Below the pieces are notes generated by a model. That model worked only from the letters and a program-made list of their open reading frames with translations. It made no database searches and had not been told where the DNA came from. This document shows positions 36,986-47,979 of a stretch of 64,000 bases of DNA, one piece after another; the first letter of the stretch is position 1, and each line of letters begins with the position of its first letter. The position numbers were made by a program, and so were the translations under genes. The DNA is taken from NCBI RefSeq assembly GCF_000987955.1, contig NZ_LAZU01000037.1, positions 473,531 to 537,530 on the forward strand. Direction: 5' to 3'. Source of the DNA: Paenibacillus sp. DMB20 (GTDB lineage Bacteria; Bacillota; Bacilli; Paenibacillales; Paenibacillaceae).

Positions 36986-37347
36986 CTATTTCATCAGCTC
37001 CGACATATAAAATCCTGCCCATGCGCCTGCAAAACCAAGCGCTAGCGTTATCATTATATATAAAAAAAGCATGAAGGTACCGCTTATTCCCGGCTAAAGC
37101 GATCGACTCGTAACCGAATGTCGAAAAGGTCGTGAAAGCCCCGCAAAAGCCGATGCCCAAGATCTCGTAAACCGATGCCGGAAGCTGGCTCTGCTGAGAT
37201 GACAGCCAGCCGAGCAGGAAGGAGCCTGACGCATTCACCAGCAGGGTCGCCCAAGGAAAATGCCCGCTCTTCTTGCCAAGCCACCACCCGATAGCATAGC
37301 GGGACATGGCCCCCCATCACGCCGCCGAGACCGATCCACGTGATCAT
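36986..37347 (-). CDS. crcB: Fluoride channel subunit CrcB/Fluc (second of a pair, two frameshifts)
   Basis: Small four-helix membrane protein that exports fluoride as a dual-topology dimer. Corrected length about 119 residues. NASGSFLLGWL and GFCGAFTTFSTFGYE are the channel signatures. Frame breaks at 37310-37315 (six C, five expected, giving GVMGAMSRYAIG) and 37062-37068 (seven bases, six expected, giving HAFLYIMITLALGFAG). The start overlaps the first crcB by four bases (ATGA). Tandem crcB genes in Firmicutes usually encode an obligate heterodimer. No fluoride riboswitch was seen. Confidence 0.9.
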
Positions 37348-37745
37348 GATGCTTCACCTTCCTGCTCCGAAGCCCGGCGGCGGCCCAGCCACACCCCAAC
37401 GCAGGACATCAGCAGGCCGCCGGCCACGCTGAGCAGCACGTAAAGCACGGCTGTGCCGGTCTGACCGCTGTCGATCAATTTTAAGGTACCCACGGTAAAC
37501 GTCGACATCGTTGTAAAGGAACCCGTAAATCCGGTTCCGACGAGGAGCCGCGCTTCCGCGGAAAGCTTAAGCAAACCTGCCCCGCCGGTCAAGAACCAGG
37601 CTAAAAACAAACATCCCAAAAGATTGATGATCAATATGCCCACAGGCAGCCCGCTTTCCGGATAAGGTATGACGGCGTCCAGGCCATACCGGCTTATCGT
37701 ACCGGCAAACCCTCCCGCGCCTACGTATAATAGATTCTTTCCCAT
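37344..37745 (-). CDS. crcB: Fluoride channel subunit CrcB/Fluc (first of a pair)
   Basis: 133 residues, four membrane helices. INLLGCLFLAWFL and GTGFTGSFTTMSTFTVGTL carry the conserved asparagine and the FTTMSTF segment that lines the fluoride pore. The start has GAGGCG directly upstream; 14 bases after rarA, so they are cotranscribed. Confidence 0.95.
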   Translation of the reverse strand: MGKNLLYVGAGGFAGTISRYGLDAVIPYPESGLPVGILIINLLGCLFLAWFLTGGAGLLKLSAEARLLVGTGFTGSFTTMSTFTVGTLKLIDSGQTGTAVLYVLLSVAGGLLMSCVGVWLGRRRASEQEGEAS

Positions 37746-37759
37746 CGCCTCACCCGCTC

Positions 37760-39068
37760 CTACTCTTCCCTGCGGAGACGCTGGTTATGGGCGATTTTCG
37801 CTTCGTTTCCCTGCTCCGTTGCCTGATAGAATGAACGGCGCGACAGCTCTTTCGGCAAATAATCCTGCTTGACGTAATGCCCGGGGAAATCGTGAGGATA
37901 CTTGTATCCCGCGTGTCCCAGCTTCACGGCTCCCTGATAATGCGTATCGCGCAGATGAAGCGGTACTTCAGCCGACTTGATATCGTCCATGGCCGACATA
38001 GCCCGGGATATCGCCGTATAGACCGCATTCGATTTCGGGCTTTCCACTGCAAATAGTATGGCTTGCGCAATGTTCAGCTTTGCTTCGGGCCAGCCGTTGT
38101 TCCGGTATGCCTCCAAAGCGCTGACGGCCTGTACCATCGCTTGTGGGTTCGCGAGGCCGATATCTTCGCTGCTTGCGGCGATCAGACGCCGGATGAACAC
38201 CATCGGATCCATGCCGAGCTTCTCCACCGCATACAAAAACCAGAATAACGCCGCGTCGCTGGAGCCCCGTATGCTTTTGTGAAAGGCGGACAACACATCG
38301 TACTGCGTGGATTCATCCGCGCGTACCGTAGGCCGCCGGATCGATTCCTCAGCTACCTCCAGCGTGATATGAACGGTTCCGTCACTCTCCGGAGGCGTCG
38401 TCATGGCGGCAAGCTCCAGGGCATTCAAAGCCCGGCGGATATCGCCGTTCGCCATGGTGGCGATATGGTCCAACGCCTCCTCTTCCACCTGCAGCTGCAT
38501 GAATCCGAGACCCTTCTCCTCATCGAGCAGCGCCCTTTTCATGGCTGTCATGGAATGCTCTTTCGTCAGCGGCTGCAGCTGGAATAAGGTTGAACGGCTC
38601 ATAAGAGCCCCGTTCACGTAATGGAAGGGATTTTCGGTAGTTGCCCCGATAAAAATGATCGTCCCCTTCTCCACCGCCGGCAGCAGCGCATCCTGGCGGG
38701 AGCTGTTGAACCGGTGAACCTCGTCCAGAAACAGAATCGTTTTGGTCCCGTACAGGGATTTGTTGCTCTTCGCCTGTTCGATGACTTCGCGGACATCCTT
38801 AACCGACGCATCCACCGCATTCAATCTGACAAAGGCTCCTTGCGTTTGTTTGGATATGATGTGGGCCAACGTCGTTTTTTCCGCAGCCGGGCGGACCATA
38901 TAACAAAATGGAGGATACCTGGTCTCCTTCAATGGCCCGGCGGAGCAGCTTCCCTGGACCTACGATATGCTCTTGTCCGATATATTCGTCCAGGCTCTGG
39001 GGGCGCATCCGGTCTGCCAACAGCCGGGAATCGCGTTCCTCTTCTTGGCCAAAAGAAAATAAATCCAT
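37760..39068 (-). CDS. rarA: Replication-associated recombination protein A (one frameshift)
   Basis: AAA+ ATPase of the RarA/MgsA/WRNIP1 family that acts at stalled forks and interacts with SSB. Corrected length about 435 residues. Walker A is in LLYGPPGCGKTT, Walker B in ILFLDEVHRFN, sensor 1 in GATTENPF. The frame breaks at 38875-38880 (six bases, five expected) exactly at the Walker A lysine-threonine. The ATG at 39068 has GGAAG upstream. It leads the crcB unit. Confidence 0.95.
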
Positions 39069-39399
39069 CGTTACACTTCCTTGCATCGTCGTCAAAGATA
39101 TAATCCTTTTTGCAGCTTCTATCATATCACATTCCGCCGCTCACTTCGCATCTGCCGGACTGTAATGCGGAACGCGAACGTTGAAAGATACGCCTCCCTT
39201 CCCAAAAAGCAATGGCTTTCTAGCGAAAAAAATACAAGCCAAGTTTTGAGGAAAATTTTTAAAATTTCTTATATTTTGAAAAAAAATTGTCGAAACGAGC
39301 ACAACTTTATGACCTTTTAAAGTGTTGATAATGAAAAGGAGCAAACAAAAAAACACATCTTAAAGTCCGGATGTTTCACAAGGAGGAAAAATAAATTAC

Positions 39400-39594
39400 A
39401 TGAATAGACGGTTAGTGATTGTATTCGTCCTTGTTGCAATGGTCCTTTTGATCGGGATAACGGTATATCGCTTCGTTCAAAATCTTAACCAATCGCATCG
39501 GCAGATCGGCTGGGATAAACAAATGGAGCCGGTGGCATATGCCACGGCTCCTTTGCAAAAACTGCCTTCGTCATCTTTTTCCAAATCATCTTGA
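39400..39594 (+). CDS. Small membrane protein candidate
   Basis: 64 residues with one N-terminal hydrophobic helix (about 5-24) and a short polar tail. AAGGAGG lies 13 bases upstream of the ATG. The 3' part overlaps the hairpin at 39525-39551, which reads as the helD terminator on the other strand. No family recognised. Confidence 0.45.
   Translation: MNRRLVIVFVLVAMVLLIGITVYRFVQNLNQSHRQIGWDKQMEPVAYATAPLQKLPSSSFSKSS
39525..39551 (-). terminator. Terminator hairpin downstream of the helD-like gene
   Basis: GGAGCC / GGCTCC stem with inner GTGGCAT / ATGCCAC, about 65 bases after the helicase stop on the minus strand. Only a weak T-run follows. Confidence 0.6.
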
Positions 39595-39616
39595 TGTCGA
39601 GTACAATAATGATCAA

Positions 39617-41805
39617 TTATTGGTTTGCCCCTTCCGGCCACCCCTGTACGGCAACCTCCTGCTGATAGGTAACGGCATAGGAAGGCAGCGCTCCGTCATA
39701 CAGCAGCCATAACTCGTGAAGAGCCCGGGTACAGCCGACATACATCAGCTTGGCGTCCCAATTTTTTTCCGCGTAATGGTTTCGGTCCGCATCGGCAACG
39801 ATGACCGCATCAAATTCGAGGCCCTTCGACAGGTACACCGGCAGTATGGACAAACCTCCCTGATACGTCTGCTTGCTGCCGTCGATCAGATGGAGATCCG
39901 GCCATTCCGCGGAGAGCGACGCATGAAGTTCGGCAGCTTCCCGTAGCGTCCGCGTCAATATGGATAACGTCCGGTAGTTTCCGTTGGACTGAAGATGGCG
40001 AAGGGCCCGGCGCAGATCCCGTTCCCGCTTCGCGGGGACTTCGTATGGGATCAGGCGAACCGCATCCCCGCTGCGGAATACCGGAACGGCCAGAAGATCG
40101 CTGCCAACACCCTTTTCCAATATGCCGTTGGCAAATTCGATAATCTCCATCGTGGAACGATAGCTTCGCGTGAGCGCGAAATAGGCACGATTTTCCTCCT
40201 CAAAAAGCGAGCTCATCTCTTCCCAGGCATGAACCCCCCGATAGGCATGAATGCCTTGAGACAAGTCGCCCAATATCGTAAATGAATGTCCCCTGACAAA
40301 CCGGTCCAGCAGCGCCACCTGGAACGGGGAAAAGTCCTGCGCCTCGTCGATCACGATATGATCGAACTTTTCCTCGCCCGTAATTTCATTCAGCAAGCAA
40401 TAAAAATAAAGGATCGGGGTTAGATCCTCTTCCCGGATCATGCCTTTTTTCAAATCCTTGCGAGTAGAAAGCAGCACCGCTTTCGGTATTTCCGCCGTGA
40501 GCTCATCCGGCCAAATCCCGCTTCCCTTCACGGCTCCGAACAGCTGTTTATACAGCGTCACCGGCTCGAACTTCGGCCATTTGCCCGCATAGGATTTTTC
40601 CCGCTGTGCCGCTTTTTTTCTTTCTGTCCTTTAACGCGGCCTGGGACGGCGACTTTTTTCAGCTCCATTTCGACCCACCGGTGCAGCCTAGCCAGAACCC
40701 GCTCCTTCCGCTTCGCCAAAGGATAAGGCTTGTATTCCTGGTTGAACCATTCGGCTATCGTTTCCCTGGACAGAACCGCACCATCCCAAGGAGAAAAGTC
40801 CCCTTCCGGCAGTGCGGATTGCTCCAGCAGCCCGACGCACCGCGTGATCACGTTCATCAATCTTAGGGAACCCTTGTACCGCCCGCTGACATCATCATGA
40901 ATATCCGGCGTTCCCCGGCCCGGCTCGTTCTCGAACCAGTAAGCCAAGGTTTCCGCCGCATCGTTCTGCGTCAGGCTGATGTCCAATTTCTTCGCCGCCC
41001 AGTCGGCAAACGTCCTCTGCTGAATGTCCCCCACGCCGAGCTCAGGCAGCACATCGGAGATATAGTCCAAAAACATGTGGTTCGGGGCAAAAATGATCAT
41101 TTTCTCCGCCGATACCTGTTCCTTGTATTGATACAGCAAAAAAGCCAGCCGGTGCAGCGCCACGGTCGTTTTACCGCTTCCTGCCACCCCCTGGATGATC
41201 AAAGCCGTATTTTTGGCGGCACGGATGATTTTGTCCTGCTCCGCCTGGATCGTCGATACGATATCCCTCAGCCGGTTGTCCTTATTCTCGCCAAGCCGGT
41301 AGACGAGAAATTCGTCCGATACGGCGGGGCCGCCGCTATCCCGGTTGTACGTATCCGATACCCGCTCCAAGATCCGCTTTCGGATCACCACGTTCCTTTT
41401 TAAATAAACCAGGCCTTCGACCAGCCCCTCGGGAGCCTCATAGGAAGCGGGATCTGCACCGCCTGTGAAAGAGTAGAACAAGCTGGCTATCGGAGCACGC
41501 CAATCGATCACCATCGGATGCTCTCCGGCTTCCTCGCGGTCGAAACCCACCTTGCCGATATACAGCGGCGTCCGGTCCGCTTTCCCGTTTTCCTGGAAAT
41601 CGAGTCTTCCAAAGTAAGGCTCGGGCTGGCCTTTGATCAATGCCTGGCGCCTTTCCTCTCTTCCTGCCTCCAGCACTTGCTCCGTGAAATCATGCCCCGT
41701 GTATACCGGTATGCTTCGAAGCCGCTCCAGCTGCCGGTCGATTTCGGCAATCGTTTCGTTTAACCGTTGTTCTTCTTCTTGATAGGCACTTTGAAAAGAA
41801 TCCAT
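39617..41805 (-). CDS. helD: HelD-like RNA polymerase recycling ATPase (one frameshift)
   Basis: UvrD/Rep-like SF1 protein of about 729 residues. N-terminal coiled coil (about 1-60) and GRLDF, then Walker A in IIQGVAGSGKTTVALHRLA, Walker B in IVIDEAQDFSP, and a C-terminal domain 2 with ALTRSYRST and LEFDAVIVADADR. HelD binds RNA polymerase and releases stalled complexes. Distinguished from UvrD/PcrA by the N-terminal coil and length. The frame breaks at 40613-40619 (seven bases, eight expected). The ATG at 41805 or a TTG one codon earlier starts the protein (GGAGG upstream). Confidence 0.88.
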
Positions 41806-41946
41806 CAATTTCAGTTACCTCCTAAGAATTATTTTTCTGCCTCGCCGCCGTCATATATAGAGCATCCGAGAAACAAAAAGGATATCCATTGTAGCACACG
41901 CTTCCAAAAACTACAAATATAATAAACTGGAATTTATATACAGCAC

Positions 41947-41986
41947 AAAAAGACGCAGCCCCGGCTACTATCCGGTTTTGCGTCTT
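41947..41986 (-). terminator. Terminator of tcdA
   Basis: AAGACGCA / TGCGTCTT outer stem with an inner CCGG / CCGG hairpin, followed by a short T-run on the minus strand. Confidence 0.75.
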
Positions 41987-42105
41987 GAAAGATTTGAACT
42001 TTTACGGAAGGTGTTTTTAACCAAGCTCTAGTTTTTCAAACGTTTTGACATCCGGGTCCTTCCGATGTCCTCACGTGTAATCCATTCCGGGCCCTTGTCC
42101 CGGTT

Positions 42106-42861
42106 TTATGAGGAGAGGCCCGCCTTTTCAAGCAGTTCGCGCACGGCAACCGACACCATGATCAGTCCGGCCACCGGCGGAACAAAAGCGTTGCTTGCCG
42201 GCGGCTGCTTTGCCTTGCGGATATCCGGCGCGTTCCCCGGCACGATTTTATCCGTTACATCCTGACGCGGCTTCATCGGCTCTTCGGTGGAAAACACAAC
42301 CTTCACGCCCTTTTTGATGCCTTCCTTCCGCAGCTTCGTTCGGATAACCCTTGCGATCGGATCCATGGTCGTTTTCGATATGTCCGCCACCTGAAACTTC
42401 GTCGGATCCATTTTGTTGGCGGCTCCCATGCTCGAAATCATCGGAATCCCGCGCTTTAAGCATTCCTTGATCAAATGGATCTTGTACATGATGGTATCCG
42501 AAGCATCAAGTACATAATCCAGTTCATACTTGAACAGCTCTTCATACGTCTCTTCCGTGTAAAACATATTAAGCGCAATCGCTTCGCATTCCGGGTTGAT
42601 GAGCTTCACGCGCTCCACCATCAAATCCGCCTTTTTCTGGCCGACGGTCGTCGTCAAGGCATGGATTTGGCGGTTGATGTTCGTGATATCCACCACGTCT
42701 TTGTCGATCAGGATAATCCGGCCGACGCCGGTACGCGCGAGCGCCTCGACCGCGATGGAGCCGACTCCGCCGATGCCGAGCACCGCTACCGTGCTGTTCT
42801 TCATCACCTCGAGGCCCTCGGGCCCGATGGCCAGTTCCGTGCGGGAAAACTGATGCAGCAT
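42106..42861 (-). CDS. tcdA: tRNA threonylcarbamoyladenosine dehydratase
   Basis: 251-residue E1-like ThiF-family enzyme that cyclises t6A at position 37 of tRNAs to ct6A using ATP. Starts MLHQFSRTELAIGPEG, the normal N-terminus; the nucleotide loop is LGIGGVGSIAVEALAR, followed by DKDVVDITNINRQ. The ATG at 42861 is chosen over one 42 bases upstream because of AAGGAGG 11 bases before it. It follows aspS by about 100 bases, as yrvM does in B. subtilis. Confidence 0.93.
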   Translation of the reverse strand: MLHQFSRTELAIGPEGLEVMKNSTVAVLGIGGVGSIAVEALARTGVGRIILIDKDVVDITNINRQIHALTTTVGQKKADLMVERVKLINPECEAIALNMFYTEETYEELFKYELDYVLDASDTIMYKIHLIKECLKRGIPMISSMGAANKMDPTKFQVADISKTTMDPIARVIRTKLRKEGIKKGVKVVFSTEEPMKPRQDVTDKIVPGNAPDIRKAKQPPASNAFVPPVAGLIMVSVAVRELLEKAGLSS

Positions 42862-42964
42862 TTGGAAAAATGCCTCCTTTCGAAGAGAGAAACGGCTTTC
42901 CATGTCTCAAGATATGGTTCGCCGTTTCTTTGGAAAATGTTATGTCTTAAATATCTTCTAAAAG

Positions 42965-44742
42965 TTACTTCTTCTCGTCGGCAGGTTTTTTCGCCAGCTT
43001 GATATGCAATTGCTCCAGCTGATCGCCGTCCACCTCGCTGGCGCATCCATCATTAGGTCGGTTGCGCTTGCCGTTTTCGGGAAGGCAATCGTCTCTCTCA
43101 GATTGGTACGGCCGGACAGCAGCATCACCAGACGGTCAAAGCCGAAGGCCATTCCGCCATGCGGTGGCGTGCCGTATTCGAATGCATCCAGCAGGTAGCC
43201 GAAATTGTTATAGGCTTCTTCCGGAGACAGGCCGAGCGCCGCAAACATTTTTTCCTGAATTTCGCGTTTATAGATACGCATGGAGCCTCCGCCGACTTCA
43301 TAACCGTTCAGTACAAGGTCATAAGCTTGAGCGCGTACGGCAAGCGGATCGGTGTCCAGCAGCTCCACATCTTCGTCCTTCGGACGGGTGAACGGATGGT
43401 GCTCCGCCACATAACGTTTGGCTTCCTCGTCATAGCTCAGCAGCGGGAAGTCAATCACCCACGCGAATTTGTACTCCTTGTCATCGATCAAGCCAAGCTG
43501 GCGTCCGATTTTAAGGCGAAGCGCACCAAGCACGTCAGCGACAACCTTTTTGTTGTCCGCGGAGAACAGCAGCAGGTCGCCTTCTTCGGCTCCGGTGCGT
43601 TCCTTGATCGCTTCGATTTCCTGCTCGGTGAAAAATTTGACGATAGGTCCTTTGAACTCGCCTTCCTTCACCTGAATCCATGCCAGGCCTTTTGCGCCGT
43701 AACGCGCCGCGTAAGGTCCCAGGTCATCGATTTCCTTACGGGTCCAGGTACCGCAGCCCTTAGCGTTCAAGCATTTCACCTCGCCGCCCTTTTCAATGAC
43801 GGAAGCAAACACTTTAACGCCGCTGTTGGCCACGATGTCGTTCATCTCGATCAGTTCCAGACCGAAGCGAAGGTCCGGCTTGTCCGAGCCGTATTTGCCC
43901 ATGGCATCCGCATAACTGATACGCTGGAACGGCGTTGCCAGCTCGACGCCGATCGTTTCCTTGAAGAGCCGCACCATCAACTGCTCCATCATGGACAACA
44001 GATCGTCCCGGTCCATAAAGGAAGTCTCGATGTCGACTTGCGTAAATTCCGGCTGGCGGTCGGCGCGAAGGTCTTCGTCGCGGAAGCAGCGCGCAATTTG
44101 GTAGTAACGCTCCAGACCGCTGACCATCAGCAGCTGCTTGTAAATTTGCGGAGACTGCGGCAGAGCGAAGAATTCGCCCGGATGGACGCGGCTCGGCACC
44201 AGATAATCGCGGGCTCCCTCCGGCGAGCTTTTCGTCAAGATCGGGGTTTCCACATCCACGAAGCCTTCCCCGTCAAGGAAGTCACGGAAGATTTTGGACG
44301 CTTTGGAGCGGAGCATCAGCGTCTTCTGCATTTCCGGACGGCGAAGGTCCAGATAGCGGTATTTCAAGCGCAGCTGCTCATCCACCTCTACCCCGTCCTC
44401 GATGAAGAATGGAGGCGTCTTTGCTCCGTTCAGCACTTCGATCTCGGTTACGCGGACCTCGATGTCGCCGGTCGGCAGGTTAGGGTTGACCGTTTCCGGG
44501 GCGCGCTGCACCACTTGGCCGGATACCGCGATGACATATTCGCTCCGGACTTTGTCCGCAACAGCCAGCGCCTCGCCGGAAAAATCCGGGTTGAATACGA
44601 CCTGCATGATGCCGCTCCGGTCGCGCAGATCAATAAAAAGCACGCCTCCCAGGTCGCGGCGGGTCTGCACCCATCCGTTCAGCGTTACGGTGTCTCCAAT
44701 GTTGGCGGTCGTGAGTTGACCGCAATGATGCGTCCTTTTCAT
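42965..44742 (-). CDS. aspS: Aspartyl-tRNA synthetase (one frameshift near 3' end)
   Basis: Class IIb synthetase. Corrected length about 592 residues. N-terminal OB fold (MKRTHHCGQL, LNGWVQTRRDLGG), motif 2 FRDEDLRADRQPEFTQVD, motif 3 GFDRLVMLLSG. After DLMMDAP the frame is lost because one base is missing around 43038-43044 (GCGCC region); restoring it gives the normal tail SEVDGDQLEQLHIKLAKK and a TAA at 42967-42965. The gene is essential, so the change is probably an error. It lies 51 bases after hisS and is expressed with it from the T-box leader. Confidence 0.96.
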
Positions 44743-44793
44743 GGTTTCATCATACCCCTTTGTTATTATTAGTCTCTATTCAGCCGATCCGGC

Positions 44794-46050
44794 CTATAAA
44801 CCCAATTCCTTCGCCAAGTCATCCAGTCTTACCGTGCGCTGCTCGCCGGTTTCCATCGATTTCAAGGCGATTTCTCCGCGAGCCAGCTCATCGTCTCCGA
44901 GAATCGCCGTATAGCGTGCCTGAAGGCGATCCGCCGATTTCATCTGGGCTTTCATTTTGCGGCCAAGGTAGTCCCGCTCCGCGGAGAAACCTTCGGAACG
45001 CAGCTTGAAGAGGATTTTCGTGATTTCCCGATCGGCTGCCTCGCCCAAGCCCACCAGATAGACATCCAGCGGTTTCACGGCGTTCAGTTCGATGTTTTGG
45101 TGCTCCAGAATAAGCATGATCCGCTCCATCCCGATACCGAAACCGATGCCCGGCTGATCCGGCCCGCCAATCTCGCCCACGAGGCCGTTAAAACGGCCCC
45201 CGCCGCCAACGGTATCGATTGCTCCGATGCCCTGGGCCTTAAATTCAAAGGCAGTGTGCGTGTAATAGTCCAAACCTCTGACAAGGCGCGGATTTACTTC
45301 GTATTCAACTTCCATGGCATCCAGGTACGCCTTGACCTTCTCAAAATGGGTGCTGCACTCTTCATCCAAGCTGTCCAGGATGGAAGGCGCTCCGCCAAAC
45401 TTGTCCTGGTCTTTTTTGCAGTCCAGCACGCGCAGCGGGTTCCGCTCCATGCGGGATTGGCAGTCCGAACACAGGCTGTCTTTCATCGGCATAAGGAAAG
45501 CAAGCAGACGGTCGCGGTAAGCCGCCCGTACGGCAGGGGTTCCCACCGAATTGATTTCCACCTTGACGCCGGATAGCCCCAGCTCCTTGGTAAACAAATA
45601 GCCGAGCGTAATCACTTCCGCGTCAATGGACGGATCCGCGGTTCCGAACACCTCTACGCCGAACTGGTGGAACTGGCGGTAACGCCCGGCCTGCGGCCGT
45701 TCATACCGAAACATCGGACCCATGTAATAGAGCTTCGTGATGTCGGGCTCCCCGTACAATTTATTTTGCACATAAGCCCGAACGACCCCGGCCGTCCCTT
45801 CCGGACGCAGCGTCATGCTGCGCTCTCCTTTGTCGATGAACGTATACATTTCTTTTTCGACGATGTCCGTCGTTTCCCCGACGCCGCGCTCGAACAGTTC
45901 GGTCTGCTCAAACATCGGGGTGCGAATTTCGCGATAATTAAAGCGACGGCACAAATCCCTGGCTTTATCCTCCACAAACTGCCATTTCTCCACGGTTCCC
46001 GGCAGAAAATCCTGCGTGCCTGTCGGTTTTTCAAATCTCAGATTGGCCAT
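44794..46050 (-). CDS. hisS: Histidyl-tRNA synthetase
   Basis: 418-residue class II synthetase. N-terminal PTGTQDFLPG, motif 2 region MFRYERPQAGRYRQFHQFGVEVFG, histidine-binding loop LVRGLDYYTHTAFEF, motif 3 GFGIGMERIML, and a C-terminal anticodon domain. Charges tRNA-His. It is preceded by a T-box leader and followed by aspS, the usual hisS-aspS operon of Bacillales. Confidence 0.97.
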   Translation of the reverse strand: MANLRFEKPTGTQDFLPGTVEKWQFVEDKARDLCRRFNYREIRTPMFEQTELFERGVGETTDIVEKEMYTFIDKGERSMTLRPEGTAGVVRAYVQNKLYGEPDITKLYYMGPMFRYERPQAGRYRQFHQFGVEVFGTADPSIDAEVITLGYLFTKELGLSGVKVEINSVGTPAVRAAYRDRLLAFLMPMKDSLCSDCQSRMERNPLRVLDCKKDQDKFGGAPSILDSLDEECSTHFEKVKAYLDAMEVEYEVNPRLVRGLDYYTHTAFEFKAQGIGAIDTVGGGGRFNGLVGEIGGPDQPGIGFGIGMERIMLILEHQNIELNAVKPLDVYLVGLGEAADREITKILFKLRSEGFSAERDYLGRKMKAQMKSADRLQARYTAILGDDELARGEIALKSMETGEQRTVRLDDLAKELGL

Positions 46051-46117
46051 GGTTCATCCCTCCATCCGTGTCACCGCCACTTGCTTAGCGGTCTAAATCT
46101 TGTTTTGGCATATTAAA

Positions 46118-46500
46118 ATGCAAAAAATCTCCCGCTCCTGTCGTCGAAAACCAACAACAGGGACGAGAGATTGTCATAAACGAAATCACCCGTGGTGCCA
46201 CCCACATTCCGGATAATCAAGCCGTAATGCATGCCACTCAGGGCAAAGGCTTGATCATTCCGCTTTCAACCGGTTACGCCCGGCCGCGCAGTACGGCTAC
46301 TGGAACTTTTGCCCGACTAATCCGGGAACGTTCGCCGTCTGTTCTCGGGGAGGTCATTCTTCCATTCATCAAGGGAATCCTTACAGCCAAGGGATTCTTC
46401 TCTGAGCATGTGGGGATGGAATACTTGGTCCCGTCATCAAATCCGTATTTGAGGTTGTTCAAATCTTGAACTCGTACCGGGTATAAAGTACCCAAAACGT
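46118..46500 (-). promoter_or_regulatory. T-box riboswitch of hisS-aspS
   Basis: On the minus strand, T-box core GGGTGGCACCACGGGT (46204-46189) is followed by a long imperfect terminator hairpin (arms around CGTCCCTGT / ACAGGAGCG) and TTTTTT at about 46126-46121. The leader runs some 380 bases from the promoter. It probably senses uncharged tRNA-His and/or tRNA-Asp. Confidence 0.92.
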
Positions 46501-46511
46501 TATATTTTTAG

Positions 46512-46540
46512 ATTGTAATGAACCGCCGCACTAAAGTCAA
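46512..46540 (-). promoter_or_regulatory. Sigma-A promoter of hisS-aspS
   Basis: TTGACT at 46540-46535 and TACAAT at 46517-46512, spacer 17 bases, minus strand, directly upstream of the T-box leader. Confidence 0.85.
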
Positions 46541-46571
46541 GAAAATTTCAATAAAATTCCCCTTGGAAAAG

Positions 46572-46600
46572 AAAAAAACCTACAAACCGATGTTGTAGGT
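46572..46600 (-). terminator. Terminator upstream of the hisS promoter
   Basis: ACCTACAA / TTGTAGGT stem with a seven-base loop, followed by seven T on the minus strand. Ends transcripts from the gene at 46779-47216. Confidence 0.85.
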
Positions 46601-46778
46601 CCAAAACATTATATAAAAAAGGGGGTCATGCTGTTATTATAAACAGCCAATATTAAAGAAACATGAAACAAACATTACAGTTATATTACGAGTTTGAAAA
46701 CGGTTTTTTAACGCCCGTCACTCCTGCAGGCAGTAAAGGCTTCGTCATCCTTTTTTTTGAAAGCCCGAAGCTGCTCCT

Positions 46779-47216
46779 TTAATCAAACCGCTCGACAAAA
46801 GCATTGCTGGCGCGAAGTTTGCGGACGATTTCCTCATAGTCGGCATCGCTGACCTTCGCGGTCAGCACGTACCTGAGCTCATTCAAATCCACGTCCGACA
46901 AATCCGTGGCGTCAACCCAATCATCCGGATCTTGCAGCACCGGCTCATCCTCCGTCCGCTCCCCGTCCGTTACGGCGCGGGTTCCGACGATAGCCGCAGG
47001 CGCACCTGCCCCCCCAACCGTTCCTGACGACGGAACGGCCGAGCCCGTGCCGGAGCCGTGCCAAGGAATTAGCGGAACCAAAATATTTACGCCTCTGTTT
47101 ACGGGTTCCTGCAGGGGGCTTACCTCCAGATGCTCCGTTTTGTAAGTCAATAGCGTGGTTCTTGCACCTTCGGCTTCATCCTCTGTCCTGAAATAAGCTT
47201 GAAGCTGTTTAGACAT
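46779..47216 (-). CDS. Acidic hypothetical protein
   Basis: 145 residues. N- and C-terminal parts look like a split ferredoxin-like unit (QAYFRTEDEAEGARTTLLTY and LRYVLTAKVSDADYEEIVRKL) around a Gly/Ala/Pro-rich acidic linker. No family recognised; the arrangement resembles general-stress proteins with duplicated small domains, but this is not firm. The ATG at 47216 has AAGGAGG seven bases upstream. Monocistronic with a terminator downstream. Confidence 0.7.
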   Translation of the reverse strand: MSKQLQAYFRTEDEAEGARTTLLTYKTEHLEVSPLQEPVNRGVNILVPLIPWHGSGTGSAVPSSGTVGGAGAPAAIVGTRAVTDGERTEDEPVLQDPDDWVDATDLSDVDLNELRYVLTAKVSDADYEEIVRKLRASNAFVERFD

Positions 47217-47294
47217 GTCCATTCCTCCTTGTTTTCAAAGCTATTTTGAAAAGCAGGCAATACATGGATAAGCTTAAACCCGGTGCGACACACG

Positions 47295-47802
47295 TCACAG
47301 CGCCTTTAGAAGCTCGCGGACAAACGCCGGCTCGTCCTTTGGCGTGCGGGAGGTGATGAAGTTCCGGTCAACAATGACCTCTTCGTCCCTAAACGCAGCT
47401 CCGGCGTTGACCATATCATCCTGAAGCGGAGGATAAGCCGTAATGGTCCGCCCCTTCAGAAGATCGGCGCTTGCCAAAATTTGAGGGCCGTGGCAAATGG
47501 CCGCGATCGGCTTGCCCGATGCATCGGCTTCCGTGACGAATTTCAAAATATGAGGATCCAGACGAAGATTTTCCGGAGACGATCCGCCTGGTATAATCAC
47601 CGCATCGTAATCCCGGGCACTTACATCGGCAATGGCCTTTTCGATGGTATATGAGGCTTTGCCCTGCTTGCCCTTGACTTCCCTGCCTTTTTCAAGGCCG
47701 ATGATATCCGCCTGGTGTCCGGCTTTTTTTCACTTCATCGTATGGAACTTGCATTTCGGAGTCTTCGAATTGGTCTGCCAGAAGAAAAGCAACTTTGCTC
47801 AT
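47295..47802 (-). CDS. DJ-1/PfpI family protein (YraA/GSP18-like, one frameshift)
   Basis: Corrected length about 168 residues. N-terminus SKVAFLLADQFEDSEMQVPYDEV, catalytic cysteine in AAICHGPQILASADLLKG, and VIIPGGSSPENLR. Bacterial members are general-stress proteins with deglycase or protease activity under debate. The frame breaks at 47724-47730 (seven bases, six expected); six give EVKKAGHQADIIGLEKG. AAAGGAG lies 12 bases before the ATG. Confidence 0.9.
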
Positions 47803-47920
47803 GAGGTTATAAGTCTCCTTTCTCTATATTCCTTGAAATCTTATTACCCTTTTGTGCTTTTTTTATAACACTTTCTCCGTCCTGAGGCCATTTGATTGAA
47901 ATTTTATGGCATCTTTACAA

Positions 47921-47946
47921 AAAAAGAAAAAACGCCTTTCGGCGTC
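47921..47946 (-). terminator. Terminator after the small ORF at 47980
   Basis: ACGCC-TTTC-GGCGT stem followed by TTTTTT and a second T-run on the minus strand. Confidence 0.8.
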
Positions 47947-47979
47947 TTTGCATAACGATGCGGTTGCAGTTTCCAGTTA

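Noticed and set aside
37344..37745. Fluoride riboswitch for the crcB pair
   Set aside because: Only 14 bases separate crcB from rarA and no fluoride aptamer motif is visible upstream of rarA.
43159..44772. 537-codon plus-strand ORF opposite aspS
   Set aside because: It is a shadow of aspS, whose product is fully conserved; no ribosome binding site and no recognisable domain.
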